Source: an uncultured Flavobacteriales bacterium
GTDB taxonomy: Bacteria; Bacteroidota; Bacteroidia; Flavobacteriales_G; Salibacteraceae
Assembly: GCA_913020435.1 (NCBI GenBank)
Contig: CAJVZZ010000003.1
Coordinates: 1-64,000 of the forward strand
Reading direction: 5' to 3'
DNA: 64,000 nucleotides
Shown: piece by piece, positions 1-8,045 of the stretch
How positions within the stretch are numbered: the stretch's first letter is position 1
Layout: the number at the start of each line of letters is the position of its first letter
Notes under the pieces: model-generated
Database searches by the model: none
Told to the model about the DNA's origin: nothing
The model's input: only the letters and a program-made list of their open reading frames with translations
Translations under genes and position numbers: made by a program

Positions 1-221
1 TAGATGGGATACATAGCCATAAATTTAAACTAGGCTATGAGGATGATGATAGCGGAGGTGGAGGTTCTTATAATGAGTACACCTTTGACCCAGGTAAAAC
101 AACGCTTCAAACTGAGACTGATGGAGTACACAGTCACGCGATTAATCCTGATGGAGGAACTTCTGCTCACGAAAACCGGCCGCCCTATTATACCCTTGCT
201 TATATTATGCGGGTGTATTAA
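1..221 (+). CDS. 3' fragment of a tail-collar-like secreted protein
   Basis: This reading frame is open from the window edge (first full codon at base 3) to a TAA at 219-221, about 72 residues. It is the C-terminal end of a protein whose start lies outside the window. The residues include an acidic and glycine-rich stretch, a DGVHSH motif, and a final HENRPPYYTLAYIMRVY. The last 17 residues match, almost residue for residue, the end of the intact tail-collar-like protein at 2257-3198. I infer a paralogue with the same architecture: signal peptide, IPRMTT-type N-terminal module, collar domain, and an aromatic C-terminal tail. It cannot be told from this window whether the missing upstream part is intact. 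Confidence 0.7.
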   Translation, partial: DGIHSHKFKLGYEDDDSGGGGSYNEYTFDPGKTTLQTETDGVHSHAINPDGGTSAHENRPPYYTLAYIMRVY

Positions 222-627
222 ATTCTTTTATTTCGGGACTTTTATTTTCAGAAATTGCTTTGAAATCCATTTCGTCTTAACCGCACCATAACGTATATAA
301 CGGTACAGTTTTAGGAAGTTGGGTGTCCTCTGAAAATCGAACATAACTATTAATTATCAAGGAAATGGAGCAGCTCATTAAAACAGACCTCCTCATTATA
401 CGTTGGCCTATATCATAAGAGTGCACCGGATTTATGCCGTGAATACAGAGTACATAGATCAAAAAAGCAATTCGCAGCTAGTAATTGATCGGCAAATAAT
501 ACCCATATCAAGAAACTATAAACACGAAATTTCTAGTTTAGAATAATTAGAAATAATTGAGAAGATGATAATTGTAAATTCTTTTAAGCCAATATTTCGA
601 ATTCCTGGATAGCTTTTTTTTACGGAT
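222..627. other. Gene-poor gap holding only a gene remnant
   Basis: Apart from the tail-collar remnant at 352-429, I see no supportable gene, RNA or strong hairpin here. Short open frames exist on both strands but none has recognisable sequence. The stretch is AT-rich and looks like eroded coding sequence. For example, codons around 300-345 faintly resemble the region before the C-terminal tail of the collar family, but they are interrupted by stops. Confidence 0.5.
352..429 (+). pseudogene. Remnant of a tail-collar-like gene (C-terminal tail only)
   Basis: Read in the frame of base 352, this gives NYQGNGAAH, then a TAA stop at 379-381, then NRPPHYTLAYIIRVH. The intact family has HENRPPYYTLAYIMRVH at the same place, so the stop sits exactly where the glutamate codon (GAA) is expected. 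An in-frame TGA also lies just upstream at 331-333, and the family's own stop codon after the final His is lost. Only the C-terminal end of the gene can be recognised. It is a dead copy lying between two better-preserved relatives. Confidence 0.75.
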
Positions 628-1518
628 TTATATGCTAAAATCTTTAGTTACTAAATTTAGGATAGAAAAGTGAGTAGCCAATTGCATTACAATAATCGCA
701 AGCATATATAAACCGAATTTTTTCTTTTCGCCTTGTTCCAACTGAGCAATACCCAATAGACTCAGAATAAGCCCAAAACCAATAACAGGAATAAATGGAT
801 ATAATATCAAAACAAAAAAATGTAATGAATAGTCCTTTATTTTTTGAAAAAGCGGAAATCGTTTTAATGCAAAAGAGATTAATATCACAATTTCTATTAC
901 TAATGTGATATAGGTGAACAGAAGAGCAACCGTATGTAACATTGGAGCACTGTCCATGGTTATTTTAGTTTTCAAGTTAGGGGCAATACTTAAATATTTC
1001 ATCAAGAGTTTTTTATCCAAAAACTGTTCAGGAGTAATTCCAATAATTGCGGTATTAATGTATTGCATTCTGGGATCGATAAGTAAACTATACCGCATAA
1101 AATCACCGTTTAAAAAATCAGCAGAAGTAAGTTTCCAGAATACCGCAAATATAAATGCGAGTAGGATTAGTAGATGAGCATTTACCTTTAGGACATGAAT
1201 ACGATCTTTAAATAGCGTTGAAATAAAACAAGCCCCCACCCAATAATTAATTAAATATCGGTGGTTGTCAATCTCGTACCAATAGCGCATGGAAAATGCA
1301 GAAAATCCAATAAAAAGAAGCAACCACAGCCATCGGTTCCGTGATAATTTAGATGAAAAAAACATGAATACTACAGCAATTCTTACAGGAATTTCTCCTA
1401 CCCATGATGGTGGATGATAAAAAACGAGCAATATCATTGTAAGGCGGTAAATCAAAATGTCTCTTTGGTAGGATTCCAAAAAGACAATAAGTTCTTTTAT
1501 TTGATTCCAAATATTCAT
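628..1518 (-). CDS. Multi-pass inner-membrane protein of unknown function
   Basis: The 296-residue protein has about eight hydrophobic segments spread over its whole length and no signal-peptide cleavage site, so it should be a polytopic inner-membrane protein. Short loops are rich in Arg and Lys. I do not recognise a catalytic motif. The overall look, together with a smaller partner carrying a glycine-rich WKGGGFGMF motif, is reminiscent of HTTM-type (vitamin-K carboxylase-like) membrane proteins, but this is a weak impression. Its ATG overlaps the TAA of the upstream gene (TAATG), so the two are translationally coupled and probably work together. Confidence 0.6.
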   Translation of the reverse strand: MNIWNQIKELIVFLESYQRDILIYRLTMILLVFYHPPSWVGEIPVRIAVVFMFFSSKLSRNRWLWLLLFIGFSAFSMRYWYEIDNHRYLINYWVGACFISTLFKDRIHVLKVNAHLLILLAFIFAVFWKLTSADFLNGDFMRYSLLIDPRMQYINTAIIGITPEQFLDKKLLMKYLSIAPNLKTKITMDSAPMLHTVALLFTYITLVIEIVILISFALKRFPLFQKIKDYSLHFFVLILYPFIPVIGFGLILSLLGIAQLEQGEKKKFGLYMLAIIVMQLATHFSILNLVTKDFSI

Positions 1519-2075
1519 TACTTCATTGCATGATATTTTATTAACTCAAAAAATTTTACCGTGTTTTCATTTGAGTTGTATCGTATTTCATAAATGGCAG
1601 TCTTTACCGTCGAAAAGGAATACATTACGTCATTGTCAAGTTTCAGGTTATCTTCTCTAAGAGGAATGTAAATTGCCTCTCTAATATCCCATCCTAACAT
1701 TTCTGCTGAAGTTTGTTTTTCTTGATTCAGTTTTTTCAAGTAATTTTTTTTGAGTAATGCATTGGCTATTTTTTCTAGTTTTTCTAAAGTTGGATTGGCT
1801 TTCAATTCTACCTCGAAATCCTTAGACCACTTTTCAGTATCTAGTTTCTGAAACTCTGGTAATAATCTTACTTCTTGTCCATTTTTGTCAATGCCTATAC
1901 ATACCAATACTCTAGAGCCCGTAGAAACGTTACTTGCAAACATTCCAAAGCCGCCGCCTTTCCATGGATCAAGATGTTGTCTTTTTGCCATTCGAATTTG
2001 ATTGAGCGCTATCAAGCACATGAGCAAAGGAATTGCGTAAATAAACGGTACTAGTTTTTTTGTGCTAAAACTCAC
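1518..2075 (-). CDS. Membrane-anchored protein with WKGGGFGMF motif, unknown function
   Basis: The 185-residue protein has one N-terminal hydrophobic segment (about residues 9-25), then a basic stretch and the motif WKGGGFGMF near residues 38-46, followed by a mixed soluble domain. The start is GTG; no ATG is available upstream in frame. It is probably anchored in the inner membrane with the soluble part outside the cytoplasm. It is the first gene of a coupled pair with the eight-segment membrane protein downstream. The conserved-looking glycine-rich motif suggests a binding loop, but no function can be assigned. The pair is embedded among collar-type genes and may be part of a mobile or variable locus. 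Confidence 0.6.
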   Translation of the reverse strand: MSFSTKKLVPFIYAIPLLMCLIALNQIRMAKRQHLDPWKGGGFGMFASNVSTGSRVLVCIGIDKNGQEVRLLPEFQKLDTEKWSKDFEVELKANPTLEKLEKIANALLKKNYLKKLNQEKQTSAEMLGWDIREAIYIPLREDNLKLDNDVMYSFSTVKTAIYEIRYNSNENTVKFFELIKYHAMK

Positions 2076-2230
2076 TTTTACGATTTTGCTTTTTATTAAA
2101 ACGTGTTTGCCATGTTGATAAACCTAATAATTATTCAACAGAAATACTTTTTTGAACAAAAATACTGGAATTCAGTACATTAAAAGTTGTTTTTACTATC
2201 TATTTGTATAGATTAGCAATTCCTTTTATG

Positions 2231-2238
2231 CATATTTG
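2231..2238 (+). promoter_or_regulatory. Possible -7 element for the collar gene
   Basis: CATATTTG differs at one base from the Bacteroidota -7 consensus TAnnTTTG and ends 18 nt before the ATG at 2257. Exact matches elsewhere in the window lie at a similar distance. No convincing -33 element is visible. Confidence 0.3.
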
Positions 2239-2256
2239 TGTTCTGTAACGATGTAA

Positions 2257-3198
2257 ATGAAACAAATTCACACCCTATTTTTTTTCTTATTTTTCTCTGC
2301 TTTTGGTATAGCCCAAATAGGAATAAATAACCCCTATCCAGACGCAAATTCGATATTGGATCTGAAAGCTAATAATAAGGGATTACTTATTCCTCGAATG
2401 ACCACTGCGCAACGAGAGTCTATGGTAAGTCTCACGCCTACTCAAGGAATGATGGTGTATGATACCCAATTAGATGTTATATTCATTTTTTACACCGGTA
2501 AATGGTATGCATTAAACCCATGGAAAACAGAGTATAGAACATCTAATAATTCCAATGCGGCACCTATGACATCTATGACTGCAGGAGGTATTAACTATGG
2601 TAATATTGGTATAGGCGAAGCTAACCCAACAGAAAAATTTCAAGTAAATGGAAAGGTGAAGGCTATAGAATTTATTGGTCATGGAGCTACTCCGCTTGGT
2701 GGGATTATTTTGTGGAGCGGTAAGGTTGCTCCAGTTGGCTGGACTTTATGTGATGGGGACACTGAAAACGGATACAAAACTCCTGACATGAGGAATAGAT
2801 TTGTTGTGGGTTATAATCCCTTAGATGCACGATATAACAATCCTGGAAATTTGAGTCAGAAAGGTACAACTGCTTCTACAGACATCGGCGGAGCGCCAAA
2901 TGTGTCGCTAGATTTGTCTCAAATTCCCCGTCATAATCATGGAATTAATGACCCAACTCATAGGCATTATACCACTGTAATTTCTTCTTTTGGCACAACT
3001 TGTACAGATGATGATGATTGTGAAAGATTTTTTTACAATTCTTACTCTAACACTACTAGATGGAGTAGTTATGTTGCAACAGGGGTTTCGGTTAAATATA
3101 ATGGAGGTACAGGAACAGCCCAATCTGCAGGAAATGGTGCTAGCCATGAAAACCGTCCTCCATACTACACTCTTGCCTATATCATGCGAGTACACTAG
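2257..3198 (+). CDS. Secreted tail-collar-domain protein
   Basis: The 313-residue protein starts with a signal peptide (about residues 1-20, ending in GIAQ). Residues 21-90 form a module common in Bacteroidota surface proteins, with LDLKANNKGLLIPRMTTAQR and a GKWYALNPW strand. Residues about 148-190 (GGIILWSG, APVGWTLCDG, TPDMRNRFVVGY) resemble the phage tail collar domain, followed by a His-rich region (PRHNHGINDPTHRH) and the family tail ENRPPYYTLAYIMRVH. Such proteins are thought to be surface or fibre-like; the exact role is unknown. It is the only intact copy in a group of four related loci here. It is followed by a terminator hairpin. Confidence 0.8.
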   Translation: MKQIHTLFFFLFFSAFGIAQIGINNPYPDANSILDLKANNKGLLIPRMTTAQRESMVSLTPTQGMMVYDTQLDVIFIFYTGKWYALNPWKTEYRTSNNSNAAPMTSMTAGGINYGNIGIGEANPTEKFQVNGKVKAIEFIGHGATPLGGIILWSGKVAPVGWTLCDGDTENGYKTPDMRNRFVVGYNPLDARYNNPGNLSQKGTTASTDIGGAPNVSLDLSQIPRHNHGINDPTHRHYTTVISSFGTTCTDDDDCERFFYNSYSNTTRWSSYVATGVSVKYNGGTGTAQSAGNGASHENRPPYYTLAYIMRVH

Positions 3199-3203
3199 TA
3201 TTC

Positions 3204-3255
3204 CGCTTAATAGTCTTATTATCAGACTGTTAAAGCGTTTAGTAAGGTTTTTTTT
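3204..3255 (+). terminator. Rho-independent terminator of the collar gene
   Basis: An imperfect inverted repeat (3204-3216 with 3224-3237, one bulge and one wobble pair) begins six bases after the TAG of the collar gene. It is followed by a short T run and then eight consecutive Ts at 3248-3255. This fits a single-gene transcript for the collar protein. Confidence 0.55.
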
Positions 3256-3280
3256 ACAAAAACTTTAATTAGACGGTCTC

Positions 3281-3716
3281 ATGAGAACATTTTATCTAGT
3301 TACGTTCTTTTTTGGAGCTACTTTTATTTGCGAAAGTTGGCATCAATGCCACTCAACCAGACGATAAATCAGTTTTAGATGTACAGGCTAATGATAAAGG
3401 ATTACTAATTCCTAGACTAACCAGTATACAGCGTGAAACAATGAACAATGGATGAGGACTTGTACAACGCATGATGGTTTACTATACCAATCTAGATATT
3501 TTATTTGTTGGTTATTGAGTCGGCGGAACAGGAAACATTAAGCGGTATGCATTGAACCCTTGGAAAACCGAATACCGGACAAGTAATAATACTAGTGTTG
3601 CCGACATCACTATAATGACGATAAATCCAGTTACAACTATTCGAGGTGTTGGAATGGCTAATTCCGGAAATCGTCCACCTTATTATGCGTTAGCATATAT
3701 AATGCGCACTTTGTAA
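3281..3716 (+). pseudogene. Decayed tail-collar-like gene with central deletion
   Basis: An ATG at 3281 opens a signal-peptide-like stretch, but the frame shifts near 3325-3333. In the frame starting at 3333 the sequence reads KVGINATQPDDKSVLDVQ, then ANDKGLLIPRLTSIQRETM, clearly the N-terminal module of the gene at 2257. Two in-frame TGA codons follow (3453-3455 and 3516-3518), after which homology continues in the same frame (RYALNPWKTEYRTSNN) to NRPPYYALAYIMRTL and TAA at 3714-3716. The whole collar and His-rich region, about 150 residues, is missing. TGA is a normal stop in this genome (murG, murC and pdxJ end in it), so this is a true pseudogene. Confidence 0.88.
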
Positions 3717-4328
3717 TCACTGCACCTCAAAGTGCTCCTTAAGGTTGGTCAAACTCTTAAAAGGGTTGTCTTCTACAAACATATTTGCAAGCCATTCAGG
3801 AACATCACCGCCAGCATTTGATTTTCCTTCCATAAAAACTTCGGTAGTGTTTTCGTCTATCTGACGAATTTTCCATAGTCCCGTAGCTTTTTCGATACGC
3901 ACATAGTTTTTCTCTCTAGGTATGTAATTGGCAATTGCAGAATGTTGAATGAGGTAGCTGCCGTCAGGTTCTTTATTGCACATAGCTTTGCTTATTATGT
4001 CTCTATTATCTATAGGCCATGGAGCTGCATAAACGTAGTAAACGATAAATTCGGAGTTCCCTGACTGATGAAGAACATCACAAATTGTGTTGTCTGAATA
4101 CCAAGAGGTTCGTTTGTCAAAATCAATAATGAAATTATATACCGAATCAGCGTCGGCATTGATCAAACAAGCTGCCCGATATTGTTTTAAAGAGTAGCCG
4201 GGTACAGTTCTAGTCCAAACCTTTACGGAATTTTTGTTTTTCTTGAGTTCCCAATCGTCTTGTTGAGCCAACAGTGAGTTGGAAATGCAAAGTGCAAATA
4301 AAATAATTGTAACGAAAATACGAGTCAT
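3717..4328 (-). CDS. START/SRPBCC lipid-binding-like protein
   Basis: The 203-residue protein has a signal peptide (about 1-21, SLLAQQ) and then a START-type helix-grip domain: WELKKNKNSVKVWTR, then YNFIIDFDKRTSWYSD, AAPWPIDNRDI and a C-terminal WLANMF helix. Members of this family bind lipids or other hydrophobic ligands, and this one should be periplasmic. It lies 15 nt after the yqeY-like gene, so it is probably the last gene of the division-cluster transcript. Its stop codon directly abuts the end of the collar pseudogene on the other strand. The ligand is unknown. Confidence 0.75.
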   Translation of the reverse strand: MTRIFVTIILFALCISNSLLAQQDDWELKKNKNSVKVWTRTVPGYSLKQYRAACLINADADSVYNFIIDFDKRTSWYSDNTICDVLHQSGNSEFIVYYVYAAPWPIDNRDIISKAMCNKEPDGSYLIQHSAIANYIPREKNYVRIEKATGLWKIRQIDENTTEVFMEGKSNAGGDVPEWLANMFVEDNPFKSLTNLKEHFEVQ

Positions 4329-4343
4329 AAATTAAAGTAAGGC

Positions 4344-4793
4344 TTACCCTAGCTTGGCCTTCACCAAATTTGATACTAATTTATTGTCAGCTTTACCCGC
4401 TAGTTTTTGCGCTGTCATTCCCATTACCTTGCCCATATCCTTCATGCTTGAAGCTCCAGTTTGAGTAATAATATCGTCGACAATTTTAGCTACTTCTTCT
4501 TCAGATAATTGAGCAGGCAAATAGGTTTCAATGACACTAGCTTGTTGCATTTCTGCATCTGCTAAATCGCTTCTTTTTTGACCATTATATGCATCTGCAG
4601 CTTCTTTACGTTGTTTAACCAATCGCTGTAAAACTAGGATACCTGCATCTTCGCTTACATTGCCATCTGCACCTTTTTCTGATGCAGCTAAAAGCAATGC
4701 AGATTTTACTGCTCTTAAGGCTTCCAACGTCTCTTTAGCCTTTGCCTTCATGGCAACTTTGATATCGTTATTTATTTCATCTACTAGTGCCAT
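4344..4793 (-). CDS. GatB/YqeY domain protein
   Basis: The 149-residue protein matches the YqeY family over its whole length: an N-terminal helix with AMKAKAKETLEALRAVKSAL, a central KQRKEAADAYNGQKR segment and the ending MGKVMGMTAQKLAGKADNK. The family shares the tRNA-binding tail domain of the GatB amidotransferase subunit and is thought to bind tRNA; its cellular role is not settled. Its ATG directly abuts the ftsZ stop, and this position after ftsZ is typical for Bacteroidota. Confidence 0.88.
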   Translation of the reverse strand: MALVDEINNDIKVAMKAKAKETLEALRAVKSALLLAASEKGADGNVSEDAGILVLQRLVKQRKEAADAYNGQKRSDLADAEMQQASVIETYLPAQLSEEEVAKIVDDIITQTGASSMKDMGKVMGMTAQKLAGKADNKLVSNLVKAKLG

Positions 4794-6629
4794 CTAATCT
4801 ACGTTATCGTGTAAAAATGAATTATTTGATCTTATTTCTGTCTTCTTTTCCCCGTTCTCGTCTTCCGTTTCATTGATACTTAATCTAGAAACTTGTGATT
4901 CGTCCGATGCGGCAACATCATCTAATGCTATCGATCGTCTTTTGAATGCAGGCTGCCCCTCTAAAGAAGATATTCCAGAAGGAGTTTTAAGCTGCATACT
5001 TAAGTTTCTCAATCGAGCCATTCTATCTTGTGCTAATTTTTGACGCTCTTCAGCATTAGCTTCAGGTTGAGGCGCCTCTTCTTTTTTGTCTTGAATTTGA
5101 ATCGTAGTTGCTGCCGTTTTATCGTCGCTTGTTTTAAGTTTTGGATTTAGATCAAATTCTTCTTCAACTTCTTCTATTTCATCTGAAGGGTTGGTATAAG
5201 AATTTTCATCTTCTGTTGTATAGGCATCGTCTTCTAAACTGTGACGAATTATTTCTTCTTCAGCTATTGGAGTTTCAATTACTTCTTCGATATTTTCAAC
5301 TACATTGGACAGTTCTACTTTGTTTTCTTCGTCTAAAGCTTTAACAGTTGGTTCCTCCTCAGATTTAGGTTCTTCTATATCGTATACTGTTTTAGCAATT
5401 GCTAAAGGCTTTTCTTGAATCTCTGGAGCTTTGTCTGCAACTGGTTCCGATTTAGCCTCTAATGTAGTACCCTCAATTGCACTAGGTGTTGGCTGTTCAA
5501 CGCTAGGTTCCACTTTTTTTTCTGGCGTAAAAAGATTTACTTGTGCTGTTCTGTTTTGCCTGTCAGAACTAGAACCTGGAATTGGCGCTGTTAATTCAGT
5601 TTTAACATCATCATCAAGGCTTTTGACCATTGGTTTTGGCTCACGTTTTACTTCTTGTGAGACATGTGGCCTGTCAATAAAGCTAGTTGCTATAATGGTT
5701 ATGCTTATCTCATCATCCTCCAATCTGTCGTCCATTCCATGACCCCAAATTACTTCTGCTTCATCACCTGCTTCTTCTTCTATATAATCTGTAATCTCCG
5801 TTATTTCATCAAACAAAATTTGATCTTTACCATAAGTAATGTTCAATAGAATATTTGATGCACCTGTAATATCGTTATCGTTCAATAATGGTGAAGCAAC
5901 AGCATTCTGAACAGCCACCGAAGCTCTGTTTTCACCTTTTGCAGTTGCAGATCCCATAATAGCAACTCCGCTAGCAGTCATTACTGTTTTTACGTCGTTA
6001 AAATCAACGTTAATTTTACCTGTAGTTGTAATCGCTTCAGCGATTCCTCTTGCAGCTGTTGTTAGTACGTTGTCAGCTTGCTCAAACGCATTGTCCAGCG
6101 TAAGGTTGCCAAACATTTCGCGCAACTTGTCATTGTTTATGATGAGAATTGTGTCGACACAATTCTTAAGTTTTGCAATTCCTTCGTCTGCTCTTCTTCT
6201 TCGTTTTTTTCCTTCAAATGAAAATGGCATCGTGACAATACCTACTGTAAGAATACCCATTTCTTTAGCAGCTTGTGCAATTATAGGAGCGGCACCCGTT
6301 CCTGTTCCACCGCCCATTCCCGCAGTAATGAAGATCATTTTTGTATGTGCGCCAAGAATCTCCTTGATTTCATCAATCGATTCGATAGCAGCATTTTCCC
6401 CAACCTCTGATCTAGAACCAGCTCCCAAACCTGATGTAAGACTAGCGCCAAGTTGAATTTTAGCGGGGACAGGACTTATGTCTAATGCTTGTTGATCGGT
6501 ATTACAAACCATAAAGTCGACATCTTTAATGCCTTGACGATACATATGGTTTACGGCGTTACTTCCGCCACCACCAATACCGATTACTTTAATAATTGAA
6601 TGTTGTTCTTTGGGCAAATTGAACTTCAT
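4794..6629 (-). CDS. ftsZ: Cell division GTPase FtsZ
   Basis: This is the tubulin-like GTPase that forms the division ring. The N-terminal core (about residues 1-320) carries the glycine-rich start GIGGGGSNAVNHM, the nucleotide signature GGGTGTG at 106-112 and NNDKLREMFG. At 611 residues it is much longer than E. coli FtsZ (383). The extra length is an acidic, probably disordered linker of over 200 residues, followed by conserved short blocks (PAFKRRSIALDD, SQVSRLSI, NNSFLHDNVD) of the kind seen at the end of Bacteroidota FtsZ proteins; these likely bind FtsA and other partners. It lies 24 nt after ftsA in the same operon. Confidence 0.98.
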   Translation of the reverse strand: MKFNLPKEQHSIIKVIGIGGGGSNAVNHMYRQGIKDVDFMVCNTDQQALDISPVPAKIQLGASLTSGLGAGSRSEVGENAAIESIDEIKEILGAHTKMIFITAGMGGGTGTGAAPIIAQAAKEMGILTVGIVTMPFSFEGKKRRRRADEGIAKLKNCVDTILIINNDKLREMFGNLTLDNAFEQADNVLTTAARGIAEAITTTGKINVDFNDVKTVMTASGVAIMGSATAKGENRASVAVQNAVASPLLNDNDITGASNILLNITYGKDQILFDEITEITDYIEEEAGDEAEVIWGHGMDDRLEDDEISITIIATSFIDRPHVSQEVKREPKPMVKSLDDDVKTELTAPIPGSSSDRQNRTAQVNLFTPEKKVEPSVEQPTPSAIEGTTLEAKSEPVADKAPEIQEKPLAIAKTVYDIEEPKSEEEPTVKALDEENKVELSNVVENIEEVIETPIAEEEIIRHSLEDDAYTTEDENSYTNPSDEIEEVEEEFDLNPKLKTSDDKTAATTIQIQDKKEEAPQPEANAEERQKLAQDRMARLRNLSMQLKTPSGISSLEGQPAFKRRSIALDDVAASDESQVSRLSINETEDENGEKKTEIRSNNSFLHDNVD

Positions 6630-6653
6630 AACTTGAGTTTTTGAGTATTCTTA

Positions 6654-8042
6654 TTAGTCTTCGTCTTCTTCTAAATATCTTCTTGTCTTATCAAATAAAT
6701 CTTGAAACCAGCTGCTTCGCTTAGTTCCAAAGCTAGTGATATCTTCATGAGGATTATCAATTTCCGTTTCAGAAGTAGTTTCTTCAACTTCATTAGAAAC
6801 TGTATCGACAGTAGCATCGATAACAGGAGCAATAGTTGGTCCCTTCAATGAGTCTTCAGGTGTGCTATCTAAGAGTTTCGCTTGATATTCGTGAATGTGA
6901 TATCCTTCTAAAACTAAACCAACTCCAGTTGAAAAGCTTGGGCTAGTAATTTCTTCAGTTCCTGCAGCTAAGTGTTCGGTAGGATATCCAATACGAGTAT
7001 CCATGCCAGTCGTAAATTCAAATAATTGAGCAATATGTTTCAATTGGGCGCCACCACCTGTAACTACTAATCCAGCGATTAATCTAGATTCAAATCCAGA
7101 GTTTTTGATTTCGTAATATACTTGTTCTATAATTTCTGTCATTCTAGCTTCGATTATACGCGCTAAGTTTTTGACAGAGATTTCTTTAGCAGGCCTTCCA
7201 CGAAGACCAGGAATAGAAACTATTTCGTTTTCTAGGTTTTCGCTAGCAAGTGCAGAACCGAATTTTAATTTCAGTAGTTCTGCTTGTCTTCTAATAATGG
7301 AACATCCTTCCTTAATATCTTCTGAAATAACGTTTCCTCCAAATGGAATTACCGCAGTATGGCGAATAATATTGTCTTGGAATATTGCTAAATCAGTAGT
7401 TCCACCACCTATGTCAACTAAGGCAATTCCAGCTTCTTTTTCTTCTTCGTGTAAAACGGATTGTGCTGAAGCTATTGGTTCTAAAGTGATGTCTAAAACG
7501 TTAAGTCCAGCTTTTTCAACGCATTTTTTAATGTTATTTACCGCCGCAACTTGAGCAATAATTACATGGAAGTTAGCTTCTAACCTGCCGCCTGACATGC
7601 CAATCGGATCTGTAATTCCCTGTTCGTTGTCGACGATATATTCTTGTGGAATTACATTAATGATTTTCTCTCCTGGTTGCATAACCAGTTTGAACATGTC
7701 TTTTCTTAGAGCTTCTACGTCTTGTCTTGAGATTTCATCTTCAAAGCTGTCTCTAATTTTAACTCCTCTATGTTGAATGCTTCGAATATGTTGACCAGCA
7801 ATACCAACGTTTACTTCACGAATAGTGACGCCTGATTTTTCTTCAGCTAATCTAATTGCTTCACGTATGGATTCAACAGTTGGAGTGATGTGCGTCACCA
7901 CACCTCGGTTTACCCCAGGAGATGGCGCTTTTCCCATTCCTAGAATTTCTAGTTTTCCGTGTTCATTTTTGCGACCAACTAAAGCAGCAATTTTTGTAGT
8001 TCCTATATCGAGACCTACTACGAATTCATTGGGTATAGACAT
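6654..8042 (-). CDS. ftsA: Cell division protein FtsA
   Basis: FtsA is an actin-like ATPase that tethers FtsZ filaments to the membrane. The 462-residue protein shows the phosphate-1 motif GLDIGTTKIAALVG near residue 10, the second phosphate loop VDIGGGTTDLAIF near 210 and the adenosine motif LVVTGGGAQL near 325. The C terminus has a Ser/Thr/Glu-rich linker, then a short aromatic and basic helix (SSWFQDLFDKTRRYLEE) that fits a membrane-targeting amphipathic helix. It starts 3 nt after ftsQ and precedes ftsZ, the classic order. Confidence 0.97.
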   Translation of the reverse strand: MSIPNEFVVGLDIGTTKIAALVGRKNEHGKLEILGMGKAPSPGVNRGVVTHITPTVESIREAIRLAEEKSGVTIREVNVGIAGQHIRSIQHRGVKIRDSFEDEISRQDVEALRKDMFKLVMQPGEKIINVIPQEYIVDNEQGITDPIGMSGGRLEANFHVIIAQVAAVNNIKKCVEKAGLNVLDITLEPIASAQSVLHEEEKEAGIALVDIGGGTTDLAIFQDNIIRHTAVIPFGGNVISEDIKEGCSIIRRQAELLKLKFGSALASENLENEIVSIPGLRGRPAKEISVKNLARIIEARMTEIIEQVYYEIKNSGFESRLIAGLVVTGGGAQLKHIAQLFEFTTGMDTRIGYPTEHLAAGTEEITSPSFSTGVGLVLEGYHIHEYQAKLLDSTPEDSLKGPTIAPVIDATVDTVSNEVEETTSETEIDNPHEDITSFGTKRSSWFQDLFDKTRRYLEEDED

Positions 8043-8045
8043 AAT

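Larger units (their letters stand above)
168..3716 (+). repeat. Four dispersed copies of a collar-protein 3' module
   Basis: A module of about 51-54 bases encoding (H/G)ENRPPYYTLAYIMRVH or a close variant occurs four times on the plus strand: 168-221, 376-429, 3145-3198 and 3666-3716. All four end a real or former open reading frame. Synonymous positions differ widely among copies while the peptide is kept. This points to old duplications under protein-level constraint, followed by decay of at least two copies. The intact and last copies also share an N-terminal module (2323-2540 and 3333-3566). Confidence 0.75.

Noticed and set aside
37..291. An 84-codon ATG-started frame at the left edge.
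   Set aside because: It overlaps, in another frame, the collar-type C terminus at 1-221, which has clear homology; the ATG frame has none.
3453..3518. In-frame TGA codons in the collar copy at 3281-3716 might be read as an amino acid.
   Set aside because: TGA ends clearly intact genes here (murG, murC, pdxJ), and the same copy also has a frameshift and a large deletion.
5431..6456. Open frames on the plus strand opposite ftsZ.
   Set aside because: They are shadows of the strongly supported ftsZ coding sequence.
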